Source of the DNA: Ulva prolifera
Taxonomy: Eukaryota; Chlorophyta; Ulvophyceae; Ulvales; Ulvaceae
DNA: 64,000 bases
Direction: 5' to 3'
Assembly: GCA_023078555.1 (NCBI GenBank)
Contig: CM041199.1
Location: 7,755,315 to 7,819,314, forward strand
Every line of letters starts with the position of its first letter. Position 1 is the stretch's first letter. Positions 1 through 11,179 of the stretch are shown here, piece after piece. A model generated the notes under the pieces. It was not told the DNA's origin and ran no database searches. It saw nothing but the letters and a program-made list of their open reading frames with translations. The translations under genes and the position numbers were made by a program.

Positions 1-404
1 ACGTGCTTTTTAAAACAGTGTGTCACAGAACACGTGCCTGCCCCTGCCACGAACAAGCAGGGGCAAACGACCAGGGGCACCCAGTACAGGCCATGTTCGT
101 GGGTCACAAACTGCATCAAGCTCACCTCGATGAGTCTTCCAAGACGAGCAAAGGACTCAGCATCGTGAGATGGAGCCGCAGTGGGAGCGTCGTCATCGGC
201 GGCAAAGGTGAGCCATGCCTGGAACTGATCAGCTGGCAGCGGGAGTGTTGCCTCGCCGTCCGTCTCGAGGAGCTCCGCGAGCGTCTCGGTCTCCTGACAG
301 AGGCCAGATGGCAGTGTGTTTCCCTCATGCTGCAGAGCCTTGTCCCCAGCAGCGTGTGTGACGACGGACAGCCGCGTGTGTACATGTCCGTCTGCTCCAG
401 GCAT
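1..404 (-). CDS. Skp1-like/LRR family protein, first exon, gene runs off left edge
   Basis: The exon reads 404-126 (93 codons, phase 0), from ATG at 404 to a GTGAGC donor at 125; the rest of the gene lies left of the window or in the first 125 bases, where I cannot place an exon. The peptide has the Skp1/BTB-fold pattern of a small first strand, an LQHEGNTLP turn, ETETLAELL, then a PLPADQFQAWLTFA helix, as in Skp1 'PLPNV...' segments. It aligns end to end with the 91-codon first exon at 14811-14539 (LQHDGHAVP, KTLRALL, VPLPLSSSHFKAWLAFA), including the intron position. Skp1-like domains bind F-box or cullin partners in ubiquitin ligases, but the role here is inferred only. By analogy with the full paralog, an LRR body should follow. 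Family membership is fairly sure, exact function is not. Confidence 0.5.
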   Translation of the reverse strand, partial: MPGADGHVHTRLSVVTHAAGDKALQHEGNTLPSGLCQETETLAELLETDGEATLPLPADQFQAWLTFAADDDAPTAAPSHDAESFARLGRLIEVSLMQFVTHEHGLYWVPLVVCPCLFVAGAGTCSVTHCFKKH

Positions 405-478
405 GACAGCGCACGGGGTACAGGACTGGTCTGCATAAGATAACGGCCAGATTCAGACACCTTGGGTCGCTTCGGCAT

Positions 479-2755
479 GCAGGATGTTGTGGTGCATAGT
501 CAGTCCTGCCAAGGGGGCAAGGCCCGGCAGGCTTGATCTGTTGTGTTTGCTGAGACATTCACAACGAGACGCTTGCAGCAAGCGTCTCGCAGCTGTGTCA
601 AAAGCCAGCAACGTGGTGTGAGCCTGCTGCACCTTGTTTTTCGCCGTACACCGACACTGCTGAGCAGGTAGTACGTTCATGACTGTACATGCCATTGAAT
701 GGGTAGGGCGATGCTGGCCACGATGCTCAATGACAGATCTTTCTCACATGGATGTCAAGCCGTTCTGGTGTGACATATGAGCTTTAACCCGTGACTGCAT
801 GAGTCCTCACGGATCTAACGCAGAGAATGGTCACTGTGGCGCGCCATGGCGCCGGGAAAGCAACAGCGTGTCATGGCCGGTGGTGTAGGTCGTGGCCATC
901 CCTCTGTCGCCGGGCTCTACCGATCCGACCCAGGGTTGAAGGATCTATGAAAGCAAATTTAGTGATTGTGTGTGCCTATGCTCGCACGCATACATCCGCC
1001 CAGGGCACACCGCTGGTAGCGCAGGACGTGCTGACGTGCTCAGCTAGCAGGTGCAGTTGACGCAGAACCACGAGGCGGCAGTCATGTACCAGAAGGCAGC
1101 ATCGCTGCAGAAGTGACACAACATATCAATCAGCATGTGTGCGTCGAGGCCACGATTGAGTGCGGTTGAAATACCTTCCGATCGCGGTGTCGCCTTCAGT
1201 ACTTCTGCTCTGCGAATGATGCCAAGGCAAACAGATCCCGCAATGCTGTGATTGTATGTCTAAACGCGCATGAGAAATGCTGTCTGGATCTATAAGGAGT
1301 GGTCCTGCTTGCTGCGCGATGTAAGCGCTATGTAAGCGAGCAATGGCGAAGGGACCAGCGCGCTATGGTGCTGCGAGTCCACAGGTGCTCTCTTGCGCTC
1401 ATAGCTCGCCCTTATTCACGAGGACAGCAAGGAGAAATTTAGCTGGAAACGCAATTTCATGGAGTCATTCGTGTCTTTCGACGGACTGCAGCGTGTGGGC
1501 AACCTCTCCCGCTTCAGCTGATCAGGGCAAGCGGAAAGTCCATCTATCTTGCTTCATTCCCTATGTCAATATGCTGAGATTGATTTCTGGTGACCTAGTA
1601 CCGCGAATCCCGTGCACAGTGGTGCGCAGGGACCAACCTCGCCAGCAGATGCAAGCGAAGGTGACCTGCACTGGCACTGGTGTACACGCACACTTCGAGA
1701 TCAGCTATCATCGCTCGTACCCTCAGATGAGGCGAGCTGCTGGTGCATGTTCATGCTGGCGACGTGAAGTGTGCATGTCGCACTCGGGCACTCCTCAGTC
1801 TTCGTCGCGACGTGCCAGACCCACAAACTCTTGTGCCACAGTCTATCATTTGTGCACCTCAGATGTGCGAACATACGCGCATGCTCTCTGCTGGCATGTC
1901 CAAACTACACGCACTTATGTGCAGGTCGTGGTGAACTCAACGCAGAAAGTCATGCCCTCACAGCAGCCGGTCAGATGAGTTGTGTTGATGCATGTGCGTT
2001 CTGGAGACTTGAAGCGATTTCCTCTGTAGACCCGGTCGAACAGTCCGCGTCCTCGCTGTGCGCCCACCGCCACTGAACATAGCCTTAAGCATGCACGGCT
2101 ATGGCACCCGGGCACCCCACAGTTCTCTCGAGAGCTGATCCACACAGCGGTCATAGTCGCAAATCCACTCGCTGCGACACGGAGTTGCTGCCAGACGTGG
2201 CTGGAGTGGGCTGCCCCCCCAACAGTGGCCACGTCTCGCGCCCGCTGATCGGTGTTTCCATATACATGGGCAGCACTGCCGGTCGTGTCGATGTGAGATG
2301 AGCAGGCCATCTTGTGCGTCAAACCAGCCTGGCCGCCTGCAGCACACACGGCAGTCCATCGGTTGGTTGGTCCGGCTTGCCGGACATCGGCTTTGCGAGT
2401 TGCAGACCCATGTAGGGGTGAGACCATGGCCTGAGCCCCGGCGGACCGTCCTGACCAGTGTTGCACAAGGCCCCGGTACATGTGTCTGCAGACACCAGCT
2501 GGTAGCTTACCTGGTGCAGTGAACAACTTCAGGAAGCCAAGCAGCACCAATCAGCGACCGCCAGCAGGTGGGACCCTGTCCTCACATCAGACACCAGCAA
2601 CCTGCAAGTGGCGAGTTTGTGCATGCAAGCGGGCTTGCATGCATGAAAGCACATGCATGCACAGACGAGCACTCCATATCACCGCACGCTGATCGCAAGA
2701 CGCAGCCATCAATCAATGTCCGTGATCAGATTCAGGCCTGCATATGCCCTGGCGA
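479..2755. other. Intergenic, no supported gene
   Basis: No open frame here shows recognisable protein similarity, a plausible splice structure or clear coding bias. Overlapping frames at 1343-1978 (+) and 1915-2550 (-) are of similar length on opposite strands, which suggests chance. A 12-bp-arm hairpin (565-589) is the only distinct structure. Confidence 0.4.
565..589. repeat. Short perfect inverted repeat
   Basis: CGAGACGCTTGC and GCAAGCGTCTCG are perfectly complementary arms of 12 bases around a single central A. It lies upstream of the Skp1-like exon at 404-126, so it could be a regulatory palindrome, but no binding site is recognised. Confidence 0.6.
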
Positions 2756-2759
2756 TGAA

Positions 2760-2848
2760 CAGTGACGCAGGCGGCGAGGTGCAGCGCCGGCCGCAGCCCC
2801 TCCCAGAACCCCTCCCTCAACTTCCGGATCACCTCCGAGGAGTACTAA
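2760..2848 (-). pseudogene. LRR-family fragment
   Basis: Read on the minus strand, this short stretch encodes a segment with the core GFWEGLRPAL. That matches AFWEGLRPALLEL near the end of the complete LRR gene at 14811-11180; the bases (GCCGGCCGCAGCCCCTCCC on the plus strand) are shared too. No flanking family sequence is evident, so it looks like a stranded terminal-exon piece or a relic. It could instead be an exon of a gene whose other exons I failed to place. Confidence 0.4.
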
Positions 2849-2912
2849 TAGCACATACATCACTAGTAGTGATGTCTTTGTGATTATGTTGCTCGATATC
2901 GGTACACAAGCT

Positions 2913-3054
2913 CAAGCCTGCACCACACCTATGTTCACCAAAGAGTGAACGCGAGAAGACAAAACAAACAAAAGAGTCTCATCCAAATCAACAGCCACAC
3001 TACAACCACGCGTATCTCTCATAATCAGCAATGGGCAAGCCTGCACCACACCTA
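2913..3054. repeat. 19-bp direct repeat, 123 bp apart
   Basis: CAAGCCTGCACCACACCTA occurs at 2913-2931 and again, unchanged, at 3036-3054. The spacer has no repeat structure that I can see. It may be a local duplication or target-site-like scar; no element ends are recognised. Confidence 0.6.
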
Positions 3055-4200
3055 GGAAGAGCTCCAGGATCCGATATGGTAGTCTAATCGCGCCTCAAAT
3101 TACAGCCGCGCCAGATATCCAAACACACAGACACACAGGCTGTTAGAGGAACAGTGGGCACCGAAGAGAACTTATAGGTTCAATTGTGCAATTATCGCTT
3201 GCCTGTCAAACACATGTAACCATGGCTGCAGCTACTTGACAAACATGCCCGTCCTGTAGCTATATGCAGTGCACGGAACGCGTCTCTCGAGCTCTATGGG
3301 AGACAGTTGCTTGCAAACGCAACGAATGCGATCTGCTGCATTCGCGGGCGCTATGATGTGCACACGCACCAAGGGAACACTGAGGTGTGATGCGGTGTGA
3401 ACCCTTCCGGAAAACTGCGAGCATGAAGTCTAGACTTCAAACTCACGGTTTGGACCATGAACCATGGATCATGAGCTATTTGGACCCGATTCCTCACATG
3501 CTATTTGGGCCATGTAAGGGATAGATTTGCGTGCCAGTCACAACACCGCCAAAAGTAAATCCGCAGATGGTGCTCATACAATCTGCACGCAAAAATCTTC
3601 AAGACGCCGCAGCTGCTGAAGCACATGTGTGCACGACTGTCAACTGTGCGCAAGCTGAAGTAGCGGTGTCGAGGTGTCGAGACGTCAAGAGGCGTGATAC
3701 CGGTCGAACCCTGCAGCTACCTAGAGCCGGCAGATTCTACATCCGTTAAACAGGCCGCTTTCACAGTGAGATGCAGAGGCCGCAGCTGTCTCGTTGTGCC
3801 AGTACAGTACTGCTGCTTGCAGCTTGAGCCCTGCTGAGCCCTGCTTTCCTGAAATATAGCGCTCAAAGTGCAATCTCAGAGGCTCGCATGCACCTGGTGC
3901 CGCCCTCATGTGCAATGAAGCATGCTCAGGATGGTACTACTAGCAGCACCGACGTACAAGTTCAGAGACAGCTGTGCCGCCTCTGCTAGTAGTACAGCCA
4001 GTCCGCCGCGCCGAATCCCTCTCATGGCGCCCAGATTCTCCATCCCATCACACAGCTGCTATCTCTCCCTCGTGGTGCGCTCCCTCGGACACACTGCCTT
4101 CCAAGGCCGGCACTGTGCCCGCCTCGGTTGGGCCCGGAGCCGCGACGCCAGCGGAGGAGGAGGGACCGCCGGCGTGCGGCCTGGGCCCCTCGGCAGATGA
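3055..4200. other. Intergenic, no supported gene
   Basis: Mixed-composition sequence with short frames only. I see no splice-supported exon, RNA gene or terminal repeats. Confidence 0.35.
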
Positions 4201-4206
4201 GGCCGG

Positions 4207-4707
4207 ATGGGAAGCAATTGCAGCGACTTGCCCCCGTCCGAATCCGCTCACGGCGATCCTCCGGTTCCCCTCCCCCGCCTACGCAGAGGCGCTCAACGCG
4301 GTGACATTCTCGCGTTCTTCCCGGGCGCACTGGTGATTGGCGACATGTGCGTCCCACCCCTTGCCGGCTCGAACACCCGCAACGCAGTTGCCGGTGATGG
4401 CACCAACGTAGCGGCTACCGCCCGGCGCAAGCGCCGCAGACATGGCCGAGCAGGCACTGGCGTTGACTTTGGTCCGGTTGTCTCATCAGACGTCTGGGCG
4501 GATTGGCCCAGACGCATTAGTCCTCCTCAACTAGTTGATGTTGCAGCAGCTTCCGGCGCAGCCTCCCGACGGCTGTTCCTGGAGAAGACAAGCATCATCA
4601 TGATGCGTGACCCGTGCATGACGCTACGCCGCGCGGTGGCTCGGCAGGTGCACGCCGCTGCTCTGCTCTTGGCACGTCATGCGGGAAAGGCAGTTTTGAC
4701 GGGCTGA
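4207..4707 (+). mobile_element. Possible retroelement remnant (C-terminal region of a polyprotein)
   Basis: A 166-codon frame in a GC-rich block contains the pattern GDILAFFPGALVIGDM, later RRKRRRHGRAG and near its end RRAVARQVHAAALLLA. From memory, this order (DI.AF.PG followed by a basic KH.HG stretch and a terminal helix) recurs at the C-termini of reverse-transcriptase polyproteins in algal genomes. No reverse transcriptase core is visible in the window, so this would be an old, truncated copy. A chance frame is the alternative. Confidence 0.3.
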
Positions 4708-4749
4708 CCTCCCCATCCGATGACCTGACGCCGCACATGGGCCGCCCGG

Positions 4750-6447
4750 CTTGACCGGGGTTCCGTCCTGCCCTGACTGCCGGATTTGAGGCGGCCCCGT
4801 CCGATGAGCGATGGCGACGGCGCTGGCTGTACCGCTCCCCACGATGGCCGGCCTCACACGTGGCATGCCGCAGCGCGGACGCCAGCCTCGCCGTCCGTAG
4901 GCTTGTGCCGCACCTTTAAATTTGCGGAGGTGCTTCTGGGTGAGGTCGGGGCCTCCCTGCAGCCTCTCGGCGCATGCATGCATCGCCAAACAGTCACATC
5001 ACGCCAGTGACCGTCAGCCATATGTCAGTACTAGTGCACTTGTCGGGCATGCACGCGCCAAATACACGTGCTGATACGATGCTGCTGGGTGTAGGAGCGC
5101 TAACAATGATAGCCCTTGCCACAGACTCGAGCTCGAGGCTACGCAAACGGAGCGCTTCTTGAGATCCAGTGTCGAGCACAAACCGCAGTCTACCGAGAGC
5201 ACCTTGAATGTGTCATAGCCACGGCCCGTTGTTCCGGGATGAGCCATGCTTGCCACAAGATATCTTGTGGGGGGCATGGCAGAGGGTACGTCCATTTGCG
5301 ACCTTCGTAAGAATGCATTCCGGAAGCTGACAAGTTACAAAAACTTGCGCAAATGCGTAGCAAGGCCCCGAGGCATACAGCCACACTCCTAGCAACAGAC
5401 AGGGATCCTCCAAACACAGCACATCCTTCTGCCGTGGACAGTACACCAACCTCGACACTCCTGCCTTGCACTCATTGCTGTGCAAGCTCGTTTCGGCTGA
5501 CCGCCTGGCCATCATTCGCCATAGTTTAGCAGGGTGGTCCAGGGCATCGGTGTCTTCAGCTTCTACCGAAGTTCCTGACGCGCTTGTCGTCTGCGCAGTC
5601 CTCCTCCCCCGTCGACGAGGATCCCCATCCTAACTCATTGGGGCCGGGCGGGGAGGGGGGCGGGGAGGGGGGCAAGGCCGGGTGGGTCCGGGTGGGGAGG
5701 GTGGCCGGGTGGGGGTGCGGTCGCGTCCCAGTTTTCAGGGCCCCGGCGCCCGCATTTGAAGATCTTTCCGGAACCTTTACACATGCCGGCGGATCTGGTT
5801 GTCAAACGGCAGCGGGGGCATCTTAGCAACAAGCGGAACCTGCAGCAGCGGAAGCTTTGATCCATAAGCGAGATTAAGGGTTTGCAAACTTCGCCTCGCG
5901 CATGCTGCGGTCTCGATTGGGCATACATCGATTGCGCATCGCAGACGGCGGAAGCTCTCTCTGACTCACTCGGGTCGTCGCAATGCGAACTTACACGGTG
6001 GTGAAACCAGGAGCTTTAGGAGAATCATCAGCATGGCTCAGTAGGAGACTGCTATGAGGGACCCAGAAGCTAGCATATCAAGAGGTGGTGGTACACATAG
6101 TTGCTGTACATGTGCTCGACGCGAGCTCTGAGATGAAGGGATTCAGGAAGCGGGAGCCTTTGTTGCTTTGCACATAGGCCGAGATCAAGTACTAGTGTCT
6201 GTGTGCTTGAATGTATATAAGCCTTGTGTTGACTCCAGTAGGACATATGTAAGATATCTTGTGTATTGGAGTTAAACACAGGTATGATGTCCTCTAGCTG
6301 ACATGCATGGTTGTGTCGTTGGTTTGTGCTTGTGGACACATTGTTTGTTGAGTTGGTATACCTCACCACGTTGAATGCAGGCTGCATGAATCTGTGAGTA
6401 CTCTAGAGGGAGATACACACACAGCCGCTGTCTTCTGTCACACTGCG
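4750..6447. other. Intergenic; G-rich block near 5.6-5.7 kb
   Basis: No gene supported. The plus strand at about 5640-5720 is a run of GGG/GGGG blocks (GGGCGGGGAGGGG-type) that could form G-quadruplexes. It lies far from any annotated start. Confidence 0.35.
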
Positions 6448-6450
6448 TAA

Positions 6451-6943
6451 GGCCGTATCCAGTGGCGACCGGTCACGGTGGCGGTCACTAGCGCTGTGAC
6501 TGGCCACGTTGCGGGACGTATTCAGTGGCGGTTAGTGCAATGCCGTCGCGAATCCACGACAACGCAAAAAACTCTTCAAAGCAATCAGAAACTGTTCAAA
6601 ACCATTCTTACACCTACTATATACAGTATGTCACTACTGTGTGGTGCGCTGCTGTGATTCGGGATGGGTTCGATCTGCAATGTCTCGTGACCATGGGCCG
6701 TGACCGCGATCACGACCGTGACCGCGATCTGGGACTGTGAACCCCCCTCGGAGGGGTTCACGAGCCCGGTCGTTCACGATCACCGTCACGAGACAAATCA
6801 ACAAAAAAACTCCCAAGTGGCGTCATGAAACGTCAAACGACCGATTCAGATGGACTTGCAATGTCTATTAGAGTAAATGTCACGTGTATTCTGTGCTTTT
6901 TGAGACATTTTTTGTATCCGAGGTCGAGCCACTGAACACGGCC
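6451..6943. mobile_element. PIF/Harbinger-type MITE (non-autonomous DNA transposon)
   Basis: The 493-bp element begins GGCCGTATCCAGTGGC and ends with the inverse of GGCCGTGTTCAGTGGC: 16-bp terminal inverted repeats with two mismatches. It is flanked by TAA at 6448-6450 and TAA at 6944-6946. A 3-bp TWA duplication with GGCC-type ends is typical of PIF/Harbinger elements. There is no transposase frame inside, so it would be mobilised in trans. The interior carries a second 'GTATTCAGTGGCG' copy near 6518, a duplicated CCGTGACCGCGATC motif (about 6698-6730) and a 9-bp-arm hairpin (GTGAACCCC / GGGGTTCAC, about 6737-6761). The well-matched ends suggest modest age. Confidence 0.75.
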
Positions 6944-6946
6944 TAA

Positions 6947-7500
6947 CACTATGATACAGATTCACACACGTCATCATGCACAGACGTCATGGGAAAGCTT
7001 TTCCCGGCCGCCAGCATACTTTGTGCACAGGCTGCTTTCACAAATTTTCATCCCAAGCTACGATCTGGAGCTGTTATGGAGCAGTAAATATGGTAGATCT
7101 TGTATCTTGTACATGTGCACAACACATTGATGTCAAGTGCAGCCGGGTGTGAATATGCGATGCGTCATCGGCCAACACCTGTCAACACCGGCAGACACTA
7201 ACTTCATGCTATGATAGTAAGAATGCCAGTAAGTAGGAGCTATGACAAGAGCTGGCCCGGTGGCAGCTGCCCTCGCCAGCTGCACCGGCCAATCATGCAT
7301 GCCAATCATGCATGCCCCCGGGCCCCTCTACACGCTGCTTCCAGCATGCATGCTCTAACCAACTTGAACCATACCTTCAGTACACACACTGAAGGTAGAT
7401 CACCACATGTGACTTCTACTGTAATGCAGAAGCATGTGCCAACGCACTGCATGGGCGGGCGCAGCAAGGTCAACATAACCTTGCAACGGGCGGGTGCAGC
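6947..7500. other. Intergenic, no supported gene
   Basis: Contains several TGCATGC-type palindromes (for example two CAATCATGCATGC copies near 7291-7314), frequent across this window, but no supported exon or RNA gene. Confidence 0.35.
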
Positions 7501-7505
7501 CTTAA

Positions 7506-7536
7506 GAATTCCTGGGGGGAGGAATTCCTGGGGGAG
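7506..7536. repeat. Tandem duplication creating twin candidate splice acceptors
   Basis: GAATTCCTGGGGGGAG (7506-7521) is followed at once by a near copy GAATTCCTGGGGGAG (7522-7536). On the minus strand each unit ends in a pyrimidine run plus CAG, so the duplication produces two acceptor-like sites about 16 bases apart, downstream of the secreted-protein exon at 8155-7701. Confidence 0.55.
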
Positions 7537-7700
7537 GAAAGGTGTACATACAGTTGCAAAGGACAGAGGCCCAACATGATCACAGGTATGCATGTACGCA
7601 GAGCATGTACAACATGTGATGGGCATGTGGCCTCGGCTGCTGCTCTCAAGTCTCAGGCCAGGTCACAGCCATGTGCATGCATGCGCACACGACGGCGCAC

Positions 7701-8155
7701 CTGATAGAATGAGTCAGAGATCGACGGTGCATCTGAAGGGGACGGCCTACTCCTTCGGCTGAGAAATCCGCAGACCAGAAAACATTTCCTTCGACGTCGT
7801 CAGCGAACTCCAGCTCATGATCAGTCTCTGGCCCCACATGAAACGTCTCCACCTCAGCACCAGGCCTAGGCCCCATCATGTGCCCAGCGTAGTCATACAT
7901 ATGGTGCCCCTGAATCTCGTTCAGGGCGTGTATATCCCGTGCCATGGCGATGCCGGCCGGCAAGCCGGACCCTCCGGTGACGCCAGTGGCTGCCTCAGAT
8001 GCCGGGGACGCGCGGTCGGTCTCTGTGGCACATGCATGCTGCATGCACAGTACGGCCAGCAGCACGGCAGGACGCAGCAGGATCACCCATGGCGACGACG
8101 GCGACGGCGGAGGCGGGGTCCCGGTCGAGCCCCGGGGGACGCCACGCTGCCACAT
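7701..8155 (-). CDS. Secreted or type II-like small protein, first exon
   Basis: ATG at 8155 opens a frame of 151 codons plus two bases, closed by a GTGCGC donor at 7700, the commonest donor in this window. The N-terminus has a proline/serine stretch, then a hydrophobic core WVILLRPAVLLAVLCMQHACA (residues about 22-42) ending in a signal-peptidase-like ACA-T. The rest is acidic, with HHMYDYAGHMM and DHELEFADDVEG, and no recognised domain. If the acceptor near 7537 is used (phase 2 matches), the protein would end about 18 codons later. I infer a secreted or membrane-tethered protein; function unknown. Confidence 0.45.
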
Positions 8156-9630
8156 AGATCTATGCAGGCCTAGCTATAGGGATGTGCGACTTACGTAGTA
8201 CGTAGTGCGGGGAGCAATGTATATGTTGACTTTCGTAAAGTGGAGTCAAGTATCTTGTATTGAAAGTGGAGCGAACAATCTTGATTATTATGTGTTGTGG
8301 AAAGGACGTTGACAACTCCGGATGAATGGAACTACATGCCGCATACAAACGCTACTACGTCCTACATATAGCTACAGTGCGCAGAGCTGCTTCCTTGAGG
8401 TGCACCCGCAGACACACACACACAAACACAACGATCGTGATGTGCTTCATTCGCGAGATGTTATTTGTGCACAGCCTATACGCGCCTAGGCCTGTACCGG
8501 GGAGCGCGGAGCTGCAATCCGGAGCGTGAACTTCTTCCTTAGAAACCGTCAGTATATGAACTCGCGATTGCCCCGAGGTTCACATTAATATCGATATCGA
8601 CCGCGCTGGCCGATCGATATTGCTCAGGCTTGCGATTTAAACAAGGCCAACGCAGGAAAGCTTGTCACAGAGGAACAGCAGGGCAAAGCAAACTAGTGCT
8701 GTGCATGCGGCCAACAAGCTGGGCAGTCCTGCGGAGCAATTCGTTCCGGCAATGCTGACAGTCACGCCGCGAGTCCCAGATATACGCACGTACACGCTTG
8801 CGCACGGAAGGCGCAAGGCGCATGCGGGGATGCGTGCCGCATTCAGAGATGTCTGTGCTGGGCATATTTTGACCAGTTCACTGTTTCGTGGTCATGCATG
8901 TCGCAGCCTAAGGCCGATGAATGCCTTGCTGGCTGACTGTGTACACGTGACTGTGAACGTTCAGCCTGACTGTGTACATGTGCATGCCATATCTGTGCAC
9001 ATATATGTGCAGACCCGAAGCTGTTCGGAGAGAGCTTGTGAGGGGCTAGACGCAGTAGCGGACAACCGGCAACGACAGTGGCATGATTGCATACATGTTG
9101 CTACGACAGAACAACTGTATGGAAGGGAACCCTGAACCAGCTCTGGCAACTAGGCCAATCTACATCCGGACGTCTTGCAGCGCCGTGAGGCGGGTGGCGG
9201 CCGAGTTGATCACACCCTGCAGAAAACATCACTACCATCAGTGACACCTCAGCGCCGTGAGGCGAGTGGCACCTCCTGGGTCCGTACACGCCTGCGGCGG
9301 AGACGATTGCCACCTGTTATCCCTGGATTACCCAGACTCCGAGAGGTGCATGCTGCAGTGCCACGTACGGGCGGCACTGTAATGTTCCATATTGGCGCGC
9401 CCCGTGGGATATGAAGCAATGTTGGGTCGCTGTGGCAGTTCCAGGGCTTCCACCACGAAAATATCCCTGGATACTATAATAGTATTTGGAATTGTTACAT
9501 GTGATCGGGCCCGGCGACCCAACACTGCAGTGCAGTGCAGAGCCAACACGAGCATATGCAGAACCGCGTCAACGCTATCGCGTACGCACAGGCCAGGCAT
9601 ATCTTGCTGCAGTTGCAGAAGCTAAGCCTC
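8156..9630. other. Intergenic; short direct repeat
   Basis: No gene supported. CAGCGCCGTGAGGCG is repeated at 9178-9192 and 9250-9264, and a GATACTATAATAGTATT palindrome lies near 9471. Confidence 0.35.
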
Positions 9631-9639
9631 CCTTGGCTA

Positions 9640-10520
9640 GGCCTCCCCGCCGCTTGTGGTAGACTGTGCCAGCACACACACCTGCAGGCCGGACACCACA
9701 TCCCGGGAGAGCCGCAGTGTGAGCAGGCTGGCGCCTGCAGGGTCGGAGGGCCTGGCGCCGGCAGGGCCGGGGCCGGGGGGGTCGCCGTGGGGGGCGGCAT
9801 TGTAGTGCAGCATCTCGAGCGCGCAGATGGGGTGCCCCACCCCCGCCGGCGGCGCCGTCACCCACCCGCTGCATCGCGGCGCTTCGCTGTGGGATGTGAA
9901 GATGTCCAGCAAAGCGCGGCACCACTGGCTGCAGAGTGCGGACCGCGGCGGCACGTCGATGTCCATCAGCACGCACAGCTCACCCAGGCTGTGTGGTACC
10001 AAGCCGCTCAGGACATACGCAATGTGTCTTGGTTCATCCAATGCTGCAGGCCAATACCTAGCGTGCGCAGGCCAGCTGGGATGCCGCCGCCGCCGCTGTC
10101 CCTGGAGGATCGCTCCGCCGAAGCGACACCCCAAGCCTTGCACACTCTCTGACAGTCAAAGGAACCAGTGCAGGTGCTGATCGACTCGGGCCGTTGCGTG
10201 AGGAAGAGGGACTCGAGGGAGAGCATGTGGGTGACGGCGAGGGCGGTGATGAGGGTCCACCTCCCAGGGGGGGCGGAGGAGAGGCGGAGGGAGGTCAGGG
10301 CGGTGACGCTGCAGAAAAGGTCATGCACAGGGTTCTCGTTCGGATCGATGATCGCGTCAATGCTGAGGGGGAGCCGCTTGGCCGGGGAGAGATGCACCGA
10401 CATTCACTTCACTCAACGCGCCCATGGAGGCCTCCCACATGCCGAGCCATGTGAGCCATGCCTGGCTCGGCACAGACCCGCTCCTGCCACATGCACGTGC
10501 TTCAGGGCCTTCGCCTCCCT
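9640..10520 (-). pseudogene. Degenerate Skp1-like/LRR family paralog
   Basis: Three minus-strand segments match the intact gene at 14811-11180. About 10490 encodes ALKHVHVAGAG (SLKHVHVSG in the intact gene). About 10350-10250 encodes NPVHDLFCSVTALTSLRLS (NPVHRLLCGFTALTSIRLS). About 9900-9682 encodes PAGVGHPICALEMLHYNAA (PAGVAHPLCALEMLHYNAA) and ends in SGLQ before a GTGTGT donor, as the intact copy ends in VDLQ before GTGCGG. The first two segments are in the opposite order to the intact gene and the pieces lie in different frames, so I call it rearranged and degenerate. A separate divergent gene with unplaced exons is possible. Confidence 0.5.
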
Positions 10521-10854
10521 GGTGAATGCGCGACAGCCAATCGCATTCATTTTCAGGCATCGACTCGGGCCGTTCATGCATGGACTGGGCGGAGGTGCTG
10601 GAGCGTGCCCGGCCAGATGTAGTCCAACAAACACAGCATTAGTGCTAATCGGGCGCACTGCATGCACCGGGTACCTGCGAGTTTCATGGCGTGTCTCGGA
10701 TGTGCACAACATCTGTCAGTGTGCTCTATGTGTGTTGCATTGCCAGAAGAGCATTGTTACCTTTCAGCAAGCTGGCGTGTGACCTGCCACTAGCAGTAGT
10801 ACATTCCTTACCACACACTCAGTGAAGACTCCTGCACACTCGCAGTCACTCCTA

Positions 10855-11073
10855 ACTGCATTGACCATTATCGAAGTGTCCAGACGCGCCTTTCAGCACC
10901 ACACATCTAAAGGTACATTGTCCGGCCAAGGCGTCGTTGAGATTCTGCACATAGATGAGGCACCGCAGCTGCTGCAGGCCGAACTCGGGCCGACGTTCCA
11001 AAGCTGGAGATCCTATTGCAATGGCCCGTGCCAACATGTTCCTCATGCTACATTCTTGCTGCGCGGCCGACAC
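10855..11073 (-). other. Possible further LRR exon
   Basis: A minus-strand frame here reads FGLQQLRCLIYVQNLNDALAG, which has LRR-like hydrophobic spacing. It may be an additional 3' exon of the LRR gene that I end at 11180, or of the degenerate copy. No splice sites settle it. Confidence 0.2.
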
Positions 11074-11179
11074 TCAGCCTTTCCCACATACTCCTTACGT
11101 TCCCAAAACTGTCGCGCAGCGCCGAGCGTGGAGAGACACAGTCACCCAGTCACCCGTGTTGCCATCGTGATCCAACCAT

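Noticed and set aside
1343-2550. Two 211-codon frames on opposite strands
   Set aside because: Composition follows the bulk DNA, no domain pattern or splice signals are seen, and they overlap each other.
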